Counted from the first letter of the stretch, positions 18,353-27,620 are shown. The stretch is DNA of 64,000 bases from CANLBN01 sp050633525 (GCA_050633525.1 JBOEGR010000027.1:50424-114423), one strand, 5' to 3'. The notes: generated from the letters alone by a model not told the origin. Made by a program: numbers and translations.

Positions 18353-18709
18353 ATGAAAAAGATATTGATTTTACTATTGCTACTTTTGGCTGCCTGCGAC
18401 TCAGGCACATTATGGGAAGATGAACAATATGCGGTGTATTGGATCGACTCTTCGGAAAACATTAGCCTCGGTATTAAAATCAATGACAGTACATTTATTG
18501 GCAGACACGGTCCTCCGCCATTTTCCGTTGGCAGCAACAATCAATATTTGGTGGTTAAAGAAGAGCAAGCCTACTACTATATTATAAAGAAAGAAGATAG
18601 CTGGAAGAATGACAATGCTGAAGGTAGGCACGGGCCTTTCACCGAAAACGTATTTCTAAAGTACAAGCAAGAACTTCAATTACCCGAATTTGAAGTCCAT
18701 TTTAATTAA
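18353..18709 (+). CDS. small lipoprotein, unknown function
   Basis: A 118-residue predicted lipoprotein with leader and lipobox LLAAC (Cys15). The mature part is short and polar and contains two GRHGP segments (near residues 50 and 92), suggesting an internal duplication. I do not recognise the family. It stands alone between creD and the small two-span protein. Expression signals are weak: there is no strong ribosome site, only an A-rich stretch before the ATG. Confidence 0.68.
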   Translation: MKKILILLLLLLAACDSGTLWEDEQYAVYWIDSSENISLGIKINDSTFIGRHGPPPFSVGSNNQYLVVKEEQAYYYIIKKEDSWKNDNAEGRHGPFTENVFLKYKQELQLPEFEVHFN

Positions 18710-18791
18710 CACTGAAAATTCATCAAACTCAATCGATTCTGCAAACACTAGTGGATAAAAACCACTTTAAATCAAGCACTTGATCCACAAA

Positions 18792-19079
18792 TCAACATTG
18801 TTTAAATTTCCTAGATAACCACAAGATAAGCTTGCAAAAACTTATAATGAGAACACCCAAGGAAAAAGAGAGAAGCCCTACTTCTTGCTGGTTTAAATTT
18901 TCAATTTGGCCATCAAGTGTGCTTTCTTGAGTGAATATTGCAAGCAGACCAAATAAAATTAAAACAACTCCAAGAAAATAATAAAACCCCGGCCTAAAAA
19001 TAAGCATGATCCTAAGAGAGAACCTCGCAACATTCTCAACAGCTCTAAGGTTATTCTTTGGATCAAGGTCCATTTTCAT
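18792..19079 (-). CDS. small two-span membrane protein, unknown function
   Basis: A 95-residue protein with two hydrophobic helices (about 30-50 and 66-88) separated by a short polar loop. The N-terminal 25 residues are charged. No family is recognised. Two in-frame ATGs lie two codons apart (19079 and 19073), and the ribosome site is poor. It may be an isolated orphan; coding potential is judged only from length and topology. Confidence 0.5.
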   Translation of the reverse strand: MKMDLDPKNNLRAVENVARFSLRIMLIFRPGFYYFLGVVLILFGLLAIFTQESTLDGQIENLNQQEVGLLSFSLGVLIISFCKLILWLSRKFKQC

Positions 19080-19217
19080 TTACCAACAAGCATAACTGTC
19101 TATTAATAGCCCCAGTAATAAGGTAGCCTTTGCTTTTTTATTTACACAACTAAACAGTTCATTTCTAAAAGTTTTCAGAATATATAATTATCTTTTATAT
19201 TCGCCTGCTACTAAATA

Positions 19218-20693
19218 CTAATTAACCTCAACTGGCTTAGCAATCACCATTGGGTACACACTACTCGAAACTGCTTTAGGGTCAATCGGGCCGATGCTGA
19301 CTTGCCAGTCGCCTGCTTGGGTAATGGCATTACCACTGGGTGATAAGCGCGCGATCACTTCCACTTTATCGGCACTACTTAAGGTCATGCCTGGCGCCAT
19401 GTTCATGGTGTCATCAAGTTCCAGTGTTAGGGGCAATTGAGCGGCCGTTATACGCGTGATCGCTAAGGGTACTTTAGCGCCCTGCCATGCGCGTGCGTAA
19501 ATAAAAACAGCATGATTAGGGTCTGCTGGTACACCTTCGCCCAGTGATACGGCTAGTTTAATAACGGGGGGTGCGCTTTCACCATTTGGGCTTTCGGCGA
19601 TTTTATTTTGTTCGTTAGCGATAATTTCGTTATTTTCACCGCTGACACTTTCACCACTGGCGCTTGCATTAGTTGGCTGCGCAGCGAGGCGTGCTTGCGC
19701 TTGGACAATACCGCCTTGAAGCGCACGTCCATTCGCTGAGTTGGGCGGATAAATAGCCACGGCTTTTTGCCAGTGGCCAATGGCTGCTTCATAATTCGCA
19801 TTTTGAAACTCGACAATACCCATCAAACCCAAAGCCATCACATTGTTAGGCTGTATGTTTAGTGCTCTGCCTGCCAACATGCCGACAACCGGCACTGCTC
19901 GATTATTTGCTTGAGCAAAAACAGCCTGCGCCAATTCCGCCATCATTTGTGCGGCCTGCGGCTCTTTTTCCAGCACTTGTTGATAAACCTCAATGGCTTT
20001 CTCATAGGCCCCTGTGCTAACCGCAGTTCTTGCTAATAGTACTTTTGTGTCAAGGTCGTCTGGTCTATCGATAACATACTTTTCAAGATCAACGACAAGC
20101 TCACGGTTTAACTGATCCAACTGACCACTAATGGATTTTGACGCTGGGGCACGGCTTAATTGCTCTTCTAATGCGACTTGTTGCTTTAATTTTTCCTGTA
20201 GCTGCCAGCCATCGGCATGACCTAACCATTGATAAAAGCCTATCGCACTCAGAGGCAACAATATAAACACAGCTGCAATATAAAAAACGGGGGTACGGCC
20301 TTGCTTAGCATTCACTTCCGTTTCGCTATGATTTTGGTCATTTTCCAACGGGCTATCTTTTAGCTGAGCGCCTTGGAGTTGACTGTCCTCTATGAGGTTG
20401 CGTTCTAATTCTTGCTTTAAGAGATCAAATTGCGTTTGATCTATATTACCTTGGGCTAAGCTTTTCTCTAAATCTTGCAGGTGATCATCATAAAGAGCAA
20501 CATTAATATCCTCTCGCTTCACTGTGACCGTTTGTGCTTCTGTAGCATCCGCTGACTTGCTAGTAGAAAATACAATAGCTTTTATTAAAGGCCATAAGGC
20601 GAAGGCTATACCTGCCAGAATAAGCGCGATCGCGCCGATATAAAACGCCGTGTCTGCACCTAAGGCCGCAGCGCTTGAATCAAAAGAGTTCAT
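19218..20693 (-). CDS. ccmI: cytochrome c maturation protein CcmI
   Basis: A 491-residue CcmI (CycH) protein, the apocytochrome c chaperone that hands the unfolded polypeptide to the CcmF/H haem ligase. It has two membrane helices (about 18-38 and 130-152) with a cytoplasmic leucine-rich segment between them (DDHLQDLEKSLAQGNIDQTQFDLLKQELERNLIED), then TPR repeats in the periplasm (about 215-330) and a C-terminal beta domain, as in the long gammaproteobacterial form. Its ATG overlaps the ccmH stop. The rest of the ccm operon is not in this window. Confidence 0.93.
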   Translation of the reverse strand: MNSFDSSAAALGADTAFYIGAIALILAGIAFALWPLIKAIVFSTSKSADATEAQTVTVKREDINVALYDDHLQDLEKSLAQGNIDQTQFDLLKQELERNLIEDSQLQGAQLKDSPLENDQNHSETEVNAKQGRTPVFYIAAVFILLPLSAIGFYQWLGHADGWQLQEKLKQQVALEEQLSRAPASKSISGQLDQLNRELVVDLEKYVIDRPDDLDTKVLLARTAVSTGAYEKAIEVYQQVLEKEPQAAQMMAELAQAVFAQANNRAVPVVGMLAGRALNIQPNNVMALGLMGIVEFQNANYEAAIGHWQKAVAIYPPNSANGRALQGGIVQAQARLAAQPTNASASGESVSGENNEIIANEQNKIAESPNGESAPPVIKLAVSLGEGVPADPNHAVFIYARAWQGAKVPLAITRITAAQLPLTLELDDTMNMAPGMTLSSADKVEVIARLSPSGNAITQAGDWQVSIGPIDPKAVSSSVYPMVIAKPVEVN

Positions 20694-21199
20694 TGCTTAA
20701 TTTTCTCAGATTGTGAATGATTGACGAGTGAATCTAGCTTCCCTTGTTCTTCCTCGCTTAAAGGGTGACTTGCGATTACCTTATTACGTCGCTGCCGAAT
20801 GATCAGCGTTAGAGCAATTAAGCCTATCGATAACATCACCAAGGGAAATAACCATAGTAAAAGAGTGGATGCTTTTAGAGGAGGTTTATATAAAACAAAA
20901 TCCCCGTAGCGCTCCACCATAAAAGCTTTGATTTCGGTATCTGTTTTTCCTTCTAACAATAAACGGTGTAGCTCACGGCGGAGGTCTATCGATATTTGAG
21001 AGTTAGAGCCGGCCAAGTTTTGGTTTTGGCATTTAGGGCAGCGTAACTCTTCAATAAGCACAAGATAACGCTGACGCTGTGACTCTGTATCAAACTTATG
21101 CAAATCAACAACGGCCATACTTGGTGATGACTGAAAGGTAGAGATACCAGCAATAAGGGCAAAAATGAATAGGCTTAAGTAACGGGTATTGAAGGGCAT
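20690..21199 (-). CDS. ccmH: cytochrome c maturation protein CcmH
   Basis: A 169-residue CcmH/CycL/NrfF-type thioredox protein. A signal peptide (about 1-28) leads to the periplasmic helical domain with the redox motif RCPKCQNQ, then the conserved LRRELHRLLLEGKTD and MVERYGDFVLYKPP, and a C-terminal membrane helix (about 107-130). It reduces the apocytochrome c CxxCH thiols before haem ligation. It is the first gene of a two-gene ccmH-ccmI unit; the upstream side is divergent non-ccm DNA, so ccmABCDEFG must be elsewhere. Confidence 0.94.
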   Translation of the reverse strand: MPFNTRYLSLFIFALIAGISTFQSSPSMAVVDLHKFDTESQRQRYLVLIEELRCPKCQNQNLAGSNSQISIDLRRELHRLLLEGKTDTEIKAFMVERYGDFVLYKPPLKASTLLLWLFPLVMLSIGLIALTLIIRQRRNKVIASHPLSEEEQGKLDSLVNHSQSEKIKQ

Positions 21200-21496
21200 A
21201 TCGTCAACTCGTAGTAGTAAATCATGGCAGCAACTAAAATAGATAAAAAGCGACTATTATCGGAGAACATTATACGCATCATATACCTTAGTTGTATGTG
21301 ATAAACCCCTATTATTCTATGAGACCCTTACTTCTAAGTAGTCATTCTACTTTCTAGAGGTATTAACAATGTAATGAATCAGCCATTTACCTCGATCCCG
21401 CTTCACTACCTACACCAAACTCCCCTTTTTAGTGCATTTCTTATTCATCATGAAGGAGAAAAAGGCTTGACGTTGAAGAAAAAAAGTAGGAACATA

Positions 21497-21515
21497 AACG
21501 ATAATGATTATCATT
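21497..21515. promoter_or_regulatory. Fur box
   Basis: AACGATAATGATTATCATT, centred on 21506, differs from a perfect 9-1-9 Fur palindrome at one base. It lies about 58 bp upstream of the start codon at 21573, an ordinary repressor position. Confidence 0.85.
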
Positions 21516-21572
21516 TATATTTAAGCCACATTAATCTAGACAACACTACAGTGAAAATAAAGAGGCCTCACA

Positions 21573-22139
21573 ATGCTTGCTGACTTTCCTCAACTAAACA
21601 AGGAAGATGCACTAGAACAGACCAATAAGCGATCTACAAAGCCGGCTAATCACGATCAGCTAAGATCTTACTGGCGCTATTATGCCGGTAAGGCACACGC
21701 TTTACACAAAAATGGCAAGGCAAAACAAGCAATTAAGCTCTTTGCTCAATGTATTTCTATTGCAAATTGCCTACTTCATAAGAAGATAGAACACACTCAA
21801 CAAAGTGGAATAGAGCTCCACTACTTTGCTTCGCATAATTTAGCTGCCTGCCAGAATCAGTTGCAGCTAGGAACCGATGCAGAGCATACCTTACGTCGTA
21901 GCTATCAAACTATAATCAATCTTTGTAGCGAGCCTACAGTACATTATGAAACAAAATTGGATGCCTTATCGGTTTTGGATAAAAGCTTATTTTCACTCAC
22001 ATCTCAACTTGCTTACCTTGGCAAAATTGGGGAAATACATGAGCTGATTGCACAAACTGATCAGTTTGCAGAAAAAACAATGAGCATATTAAACTCAGGT
22101 TCTATATTACAATCAAAGAAATCGATACATCCTCAATAA
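21573..22139 (+). CDS. Fur-controlled helical (TPR-like) protein, unknown function
   Basis: A 188-residue soluble, all-helical protein. Residues 28-70 (YWRYYAGKAHALHKNGKAKQ...KLFAQCISIANCLL) resemble a tetratricopeptide pair, and residues 85-165 continue as amphipathic helices. No signal peptide or membrane span is seen. An AAGAGG ribosome site precedes the ATG, and a Fur box lies 58 bp upstream, so it belongs to the iron-starvation regulon of the island that follows. It converges on the DUF1513 gene. I do not recognise a named family; a chaperone or adaptor role for iron-island proteins is only a guess. Confidence 0.78.
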   Translation: MLADFPQLNKEDALEQTNKRSTKPANHDQLRSYWRYYAGKAHALHKNGKAKQAIKLFAQCISIANCLLHKKIEHTQQSGIELHYFASHNLAACQNQLQLGTDAEHTLRRSYQTIINLCSEPTVHYETKLDALSVLDKSLFSLTSQLAYLGKIGEIHELIAQTDQFAEKTMSILNSGSILQSKKSIHPQ

Positions 22140-22154
22140 TGGATTAGTCATAAG

Positions 22155-23306
22155 CTAAAGATAGGCAAAAGATAAATGATTATCCCAAGCAAGGCCTTCA
22201 TTGTTGTAACGTTTTATAACTGCGCCCGTGAACGTATTAAGCTGCATAAATGCTCCACTACCGTTGGTTGCATACAGTGCTTGTGATGAAAGCGCTTGAG
22301 AGGAACCGGGATGATGTGTTGGAGTGATTGCCAAGCCTGCCGCATCTGGGCTATACAAACTGGATAGGTAGCGATATTCATTCACATCCCAAAAACTAAT
22401 CATATTTCCTCTCGGAGAGCTAAGCGTTAAAGTATCTCCCTTAACGACTAGACTAGCTGTATATCGATTGTGAGACTTCCAAACAGTATCCTCAGCAATA
22501 AAAGGCTCCAAGTTTCGCCCATATTTTTGAGAAAATAACAATGGAGTATCTGTCTCTCGATATGATTGCGCACCAATAAAAACATCATCTCTTTCATTGC
22601 ATGATATATGTCGCAAACTCAACTGTTTAAATGCTGTTTTATATCTGTCAATAACGCGACCTGTTTGAGTATCGATATAGGCTAACGATGAATCAAAGGC
22701 ATTTTGGCTCAGCGCACTCTTCGATTGGGGAAGACTTTTTAACAAACCACCATTAGCCACCACCAAGGTTCGGTTATCGGATAACAAAATAGTTTGATGA
22801 GGGCCAATACCTCCCGTACTGAACTCACCGATTCTCTTGTAGTCCGCAGAGCTATCATAAACTCCTATAAGACCAAGGCCTTTTTGCACATCGTTTTCTA
22901 CTGTATAAAGATAACGATATTCTTTATCAAAAACACCGTGCCCGTAAAAATGCCGCTGTCGGGGTGCTTTTATTACACTTAATACTGGCTGACCCTGAAT
23001 ATCGACGATATAAATATGCCTGCTTGGGCTACGACCAAAAAAGATGGCCTGCTGAGTAAGTGGGTTATAAATACTATCGTGGGCGCGTTCTGCTATCGGT
23101 ATTTTAAAATACAATTGTCCCTGTTCTGTTATCGCAATAAGATAATGTAAACCTTGCTTATCTTTTGCAGCTGATAACAGTAAGGAGTGTGGTGCTTTTG
23201 TTTCTTTATTAGAAAAATAAAGCGGTGCACTTGCTAAAGCAAAAAAGGAAAAACCACCCGTAATGATTTGTCGACGTGTTAGATTATTTTTAATAGAAAA
23301 TCGCAT
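22155..23306 (-). CDS. DUF1513-family protein, Tat-exported
   Basis: A 383-residue protein with a twin-arginine-type leader (NNLTRRQIITGGFSFFALAS) and a repeated-strand body consistent with the seven-bladed propeller predicted for DUF1513. Family members sit in iron-regulated imelysin clusters. The frame could open at a GTG (23333) that overlaps the imelysin stop, but the ATG at 23306 gives a leader of normal length and is chosen. It is the last gene of the imelysin/di-haem operon. The molecular function is not established. Confidence 0.86.
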   Translation of the reverse strand: MRFSIKNNLTRRQIITGGFSFFALASAPLYFSNKETKAPHSLLLSAAKDKQGLHYLIAITEQGQLYFKIPIAERAHDSIYNPLTQQAIFFGRSPSRHIYIVDIQGQPVLSVIKAPRQRHFYGHGVFDKEYRYLYTVENDVQKGLGLIGVYDSSADYKRIGEFSTGGIGPHQTILLSDNRTLVVANGGLLKSLPQSKSALSQNAFDSSLAYIDTQTGRVIDRYKTAFKQLSLRHISCNERDDVFIGAQSYRETDTPLLFSQKYGRNLEPFIAEDTVWKSHNRYTASLVVKGDTLTLSSPRGNMISFWDVNEYRYLSSLYSPDAAGLAITPTHHPGSSQALSSQALYATNGSGAFMQLNTFTGAVIKRYNNEGLAWDNHLSFAYL

Positions 23307-23322
23307 TAAATAGACCAAAACG

Positions 23323-24432
23323 TCAGGAGTCACCGTCGCTAGAATTGAAACCCAATTGAACGCCTAAAATTTCGCTAAGGTCTATTTTTATCAAACGCCT
23401 TAAACTAACTAACTCAATATATAAAGACTTAATATTTGCTTCAGATTCAGGCTTAGCTTGCGATATTGACATAAAAAATGAACTGTCAGCCCAGTCATTT
23501 TCTAGCAAATGTAATACTACGTTTAACTGAGAATGTAATTTTTCCGTTAATATTAACGCTGCTTTTGGTTCTTTGAATTGAAGCAATTCGATTAAACCAC
23601 CCTCCAGCAGCACAGTTTGCAAGGAAAGTATATTTTGCTTAACATTATCTAGAGAAGTTTGACTACGCCAAGACTCTAAAAAATAAGCGTTCGAATTTAC
23701 TTTTTTAGTATCGCTTTGAGCAAGGGAAAAAGGGCTCGCTATTTTTTTTCCAACCACATTATCTAACATGCCTATAATATTATTTACAAGAATAGAAACC
23801 CCTTTTGCAGGCGAATCAATCTCAGATAATGCTTGTGGCTTATCGATGCTCACAAAGTTATTATCATGATAAATAAGCCAATCACGATGTAAGCTGCCAC
23901 TGACCTGTTTCACTTTATTCACTATAGAAACAATCGACAAACAGCGTTGGCTCGCTGTAAATAACTTTTTCGCTTGTTCGTCATAAAGTAAATACTCAAG
24001 CGCTGAAAGACCTTGTACAACGACACCTTCACTATCAAGGTCGGCTTCTGTCATCATTTCACTGTTAGTTAATCGTTTTTTAATTTTTCGACCCACTAGA
24101 TTTTTTTTATCAGGCCAAAATTGTAAGGCCCACTCCCTACCTTCTTGCTTAATAGGTCCGAATTGAACCCACTGCACCGCTTGCCATGCAGACATACTGT
24201 GCTTCCAATGCTTATTCAGGACGTTAAAAACTGCATCATAATCGGGGTTAGTTTGCTTACAAGATTTTGCCTGTTCTGCAAAAGCAATTGATTGCTGATG
24301 CAAGCGATCATAGGCAGGCGCTATAACCTGCTGAGAGGCAGTATGAATAAATTGAACTGATGGTGATGGTTTAGCGCAAGCAGCAATCGATAAAGAGAAA
24401 GCACATATATAAAATAGTAATATAATTTTCAT
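23323..24432 (-). CDS. imelysin-family lipoprotein
   Basis: A 369-residue predicted lipoprotein: leader MKIILLFYICAFSLSIAAC with a lipobox ending at Cys19. The imelysin fold (two four-helix bundles) is indicated by WQAVQWVQFGPI and GLSALEYLLYD. At the position of the family GxHxxE motif it reads GLSALE, so the histidine is a serine and metal binding may be lost or altered. The longest frame starts at TTG, but the ATG at 24432 follows a GGA site and is preferred. It lies between the di-haem oxidoreductase and DUF1513 genes in one operon. Confidence 0.88.
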   Translation of the reverse strand: MKIILLFYICAFSLSIAACAKPSPSVQFIHTASQQVIAPAYDRLHQQSIAFAEQAKSCKQTNPDYDAVFNVLNKHWKHSMSAWQAVQWVQFGPIKQEGREWALQFWPDKKNLVGRKIKKRLTNSEMMTEADLDSEGVVVQGLSALEYLLYDEQAKKLFTASQRCLSIVSIVNKVKQVSGSLHRDWLIYHDNNFVSIDKPQALSEIDSPAKGVSILVNNIIGMLDNVVGKKIASPFSLAQSDTKKVNSNAYFLESWRSQTSLDNVKQNILSLQTVLLEGGLIELLQFKEPKAALILTEKLHSQLNVVLHLLENDWADSSFFMSISQAKPESEANIKSLYIELVSLRRLIKIDLSEILGVQLGFNSSDGDS

Positions 24433-24450
24433 CGTATCCAAACTGCTTTA

Positions 24451-25857
24451 TTAAAGGTTATTTAAAAACTCAATCAAACTTGCTCTTTGACGTGGAGGCA
24501 TATTGCTAAATGCTTTTTGACTTTTTTCTGCTTCACCGCCATGCCATAAAATGGCTTCCTTTATATTTCTAGCACGACCATCATGTAAAAAACCCGCTTC
24601 CTTGCTGACTGCATTGGTAAGACCTATACCCCATAGCGGTGGCGTTCGCCACTCGCGACCATTGGCTAAAAATTCCGGTCGATTATCGGCAAGCCCTTCG
24701 CCCATATCATGTAGCAATAAATCGGTATAAGGTGTAATCGTTTGATTAGCGAGCCAAGAGAAAGCATAATTTTTTGATGTACGCCATTGGGCCTGATGGC
24801 AATCGACACACCCTATTTTGCTAAATAACTGCTGGCCTACTTTTACAGAATCACTCCTGTGGTTTCTACGCGCCGGTACAGCCAAATTGCTTGCGTAAAA
24901 CGTCACAAGATTTAATATTTTATCACTGAGTTCTGGTTGCCCCCCATCAGGAGCATTAAGACAAGCTGTTTGCTTTTGGCTGCAATGATCCTGAGTAAAA
25001 ACCGATGAGGTAATTCCCAAATCGCCATTAAATGCGGCCGCATTTTGCTGCCTTACAGTTGGCTGACCCGCTTTCCAACCAAAACGTCCGAGTGTTAAGG
25101 CTTGTGCCTCTGTATCCCATACCAAATTAGCTTTTCCAGAAATGCCGTCACCATCTTTATCATCAGGATCGGCCAAGGCTAAAATATCATTTTGCTCAAT
25201 AGCCTCCAATAAACCTAAACCAATCATAGGCGAGGCAATACGTGCTGACATTTGCGCTTTAGGGTGCAAAGGTCCATAAGCCAAATCACGAATAGAGAGT
25301 ATGGGCTTACGCAGCATAACGATCTCTCCTCCTGCTAATTCTTTCTTTATCGGGCTGTACTCAATATGAATCCGCCCTTCTGGCAGCATACCCGGAACAG
25401 CAAAATCTTGTAATTGGCCACCGTAAGTTGGCTCAGCCAAGGCTTCCTGATCAGCCGCCTTTAACATTGAGTCACTTTCAGGAATGCTTAGACGGACCAA
25501 TAACGAAACCGCACTGTCTTCAGCATGGGTAGGCGCATGCCCACGACCATCTTTAATATGACAGTTTTGGCAACCGTTTGTATTAAACAAAGGCCCTAAA
25601 CCATCGCGAGCATCTGTTGACGCAGGAGCAATAACCCAAGGGTTACGAAAAAAGCTATTGCCTACATTAAAATCTAATTTTTGCATCAACGGCATATTCG
25701 CTGAAGGCAAAGAGAATGCATTGCGCCCAGTAGCAAAAACTGTCGCTCCTCCTCCAGATAGGGGTGTTGATATCAAAAGCTTATTATTAGTCTCAGCAGT
25801 GGCAAGCACAGTGATGGTAAAAAGAAAAATAAAACAAAAAAAACGATTAAATAACAT
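24451..25857 (-). CDS. di-haem oxidoreductase (DUF1111 family)
   Basis: A 468-residue exported cytochrome with a signal peptide (about 1-22) and two c-haem sites: CQNCH near residue 97 and CVDCH near 355, each in a family-typical context (RDGLGPLFNTNGCQNCH; TPPLWGIGL). Members are annotated as di-haem or thiol oxidoreductases and occur with imelysin genes in iron-responsive operons. It is probably periplasmic and may change the redox state of iron or of an imelysin partner; that role is inference. The gap to the upstream imelysin gene is 262 bp and contains hairpins. Confidence 0.9.
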   Translation of the reverse strand: MLFNRFFCFIFLFTITVLATAETNNKLLISTPLSGGGATVFATGRNAFSLPSANMPLMQKLDFNVGNSFFRNPWVIAPASTDARDGLGPLFNTNGCQNCHIKDGRGHAPTHAEDSAVSLLVRLSIPESDSMLKAADQEALAEPTYGGQLQDFAVPGMLPEGRIHIEYSPIKKELAGGEIVMLRKPILSIRDLAYGPLHPKAQMSARIASPMIGLGLLEAIEQNDILALADPDDKDGDGISGKANLVWDTEAQALTLGRFGWKAGQPTVRQQNAAAFNGDLGITSSVFTQDHCSQKQTACLNAPDGGQPELSDKILNLVTFYASNLAVPARRNHRSDSVKVGQQLFSKIGCVDCHQAQWRTSKNYAFSWLANQTITPYTDLLLHDMGEGLADNRPEFLANGREWRTPPLWGIGLTNAVSKEAGFLHDGRARNIKEAILWHGGEAEKSQKAFSNMPPRQRASLIEFLNNL

Positions 25858-25912
25858 TTATTACTTCTTGTCAGTCAATATTTGATGGAGTGGGATGAAC
25901 ATAAATAAAAAC

Positions 25913-25986
25913 TTTATAGAGCCTCTACATAAGCCATGAGCAATTTTTCACTCATAGCTTATTTATGTAGAAGCTCTCTATATAAA
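25913..25986. repeat. imperfect long hairpin in the imelysin operon
   Basis: Left arm 25913-25940 and right arm 25951-25986 are imperfect inverted copies (GAGC..CTACATAA..ATGAG against CTCAT..TTTATGTAG..GCTC) around a 10-nt loop. It lies between the imelysin gene and the di-haem oxidoreductase gene and could act as an mRNA processing or attenuation site, or be a decayed palindromic element. A weaker AGCCCGT / ACGAGCT pair follows at about 25997-26022. Confidence 0.6.
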
Positions 25987-26119
25987 ACGCATAAAAGCCC
26001 GTATGACAAATGCCACACGAGCTTATTACCGTAAAGTCTCTTCGCATTCTTTCAATACTACAAAGGTACTAACGTTTTTTTCTCAATATTTTGTACTACA
26101 AATTTTGCTCTAGGCAACC

Positions 26120-27397
26120 TTAAAACGTATGATCAGCTGTGTCTGGATTTAAATTTGTAATACCAATACTAGCAGCAGCAGTCTCGATTAAGCCCGTCTG
26201 CTCAACCAATGAACCAATCGCATCACGTACAATTTTTTCACCTGCTTTATTGCCAGAAGCGATCATTTGATCAAATTTAATTGGGTTATTTTTGCTTTCA
26301 GCGGTATCAACCATCAGCTGCAATTTGCTTTCTGTTGTCGCTAGTTGTGCCTGTAATTTTTTATCTGCAGCGGCATCTTTTTTAGCAACTAGGTCAGATA
26401 TACTTGGGCCGGCAAGAGTAGAACCATCCACTCGCTTATACTCACCTAAGTAAATATTACGTACGCCTTTGGCATTATAAAAGTGTGAATAATGCGTATT
26501 ATCACTAAAGCAGTCATGCTCATCTTCTGGGGAATTAGCCTCTAAAGCCACTTTCATACGCTCACCCGCTAGCTCGCCTAGAGACAAACTACCCATACCA
26601 TAAAGCATACGCGTTAAGGCCTCATCTGACTTTAGAGCCAAAAAGGTAGAACGATAGTTTTTCGCATCATTGGGAGCCCACTGAGCCACCATATCTTCCA
26701 AGTCAGCAATCAATAAATCCATTGCTGCCTGTAAATATTCTGCGCGGCGCTCACAATTCCCATTAGTACACCCTTTACCCTGAACAAAGTCAGTATATGG
26801 ACGTTTGCCTGCACCGGCAGCTGTTCCATTTAAGTCCTGCCCCCAAAGTAAGAACTCAACGGCATGATAACCTGTTGCGACATTGGCTTCAGAACCCGCC
26901 AACTCATTAAGAGACGCCAATAATTCAGGAGTAATCTTAGCTAAGTCCAAAGTTTCACTACCTACTGTTAGCTTTTTATTCGCAACAATATTGGCCGTTG
27001 AGCCTGCATTACCTAGCTCATGCTCATAATCTGTTGCAACATAATCGATCAAGCCTTCATCTAAAGGCCAAGCATTTAACTGCCCTTCCCAGTCGTCCAC
27101 GTTAGCATTACCAAAACGGAATACTTCTGACTGCTGATATGGAACGCGCGCAGCTTTCCAAGCGACTTTAGCTGCGTTAAGGTTTTTTTCGTTGGGGGAT
27201 TTAACAAGAGCATCAATTTTTTCATCTAAATCTTTGGCGGTCGTTAAAGCATCTTCAAATACGGCATGCGCAATATCGGTGTAGTGCTTAGCAACACTAT
27301 TTTCTGTACTTTTTACTGCTGCTAGCGCCGCAGTTGAGTATGAGACATAAAGACCCACAATCACGGACAGAATCATGACATGAAGTTGTGATTTCAT
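26120..27397 (-). CDS. imelysin-family periplasmic protein (IrpA-like)
   Basis: A 425-residue imelysin (peptidase M75) protein with a signal peptide ending near SYSTAALA. The GxHxxE motif is intact (GYHAVEFLLWGQD), and WKAARVPYQQSEVFRFGN and the WPLDEGLIDYV segment are family hallmarks. Imelysins are thought to bind iron or haem; the old protease assignment is doubtful. The start used here (27397) has AGGAAA 7 nt upstream and begins a proper leader; the longer frame to 27439 lacks one. It is the first gene of the operon running to DUF1513 and is divergent from hmuTUV across a shared Fur-box region. Confidence 0.93.
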   Translation of the reverse strand: MKSQLHVMILSVIVGLYVSYSTAALAAVKSTENSVAKHYTDIAHAVFEDALTTAKDLDEKIDALVKSPNEKNLNAAKVAWKAARVPYQQSEVFRFGNANVDDWEGQLNAWPLDEGLIDYVATDYEHELGNAGSTANIVANKKLTVGSETLDLAKITPELLASLNELAGSEANVATGYHAVEFLLWGQDLNGTAAGAGKRPYTDFVQGKGCTNGNCERRAEYLQAAMDLLIADLEDMVAQWAPNDAKNYRSTFLALKSDEALTRMLYGMGSLSLGELAGERMKVALEANSPEDEHDCFSDNTHYSHFYNAKGVRNIYLGEYKRVDGSTLAGPSISDLVAKKDAAADKKLQAQLATTESKLQLMVDTAESKNNPIKFDQMIASGNKAGEKIVRDAIGSLVEQTGLIETAAASIGITNLNPDTADHTF

Positions 27398-27620
27398 TTT
27401 ATTTCCTGTTTGTATTCGTTGTTTAAAAGTTGACTGCAAGCTAAATCACTGAGCCAATAATAAGGGTATAGCGACCAGAACATGGGGGGCATCCACGACT
27501 GATTTATATGAGATGCACCTCACACATGCTATGAGCTAAAGACAACAATGCTTGCCCTTGCAAATAGAAATGCGATTCAAACACAAATGGGAATAGTTAT
27601 CAATAGTGTTTGACTAATCA

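Noticed and set aside
21374..21583. 69-residue plus-strand ORF before the Fur-controlled gene
   Set aside because: A Fur box and the next gene's ribosome site lie inside it, it has no ribosome site of its own, and its composition is not protein-like.
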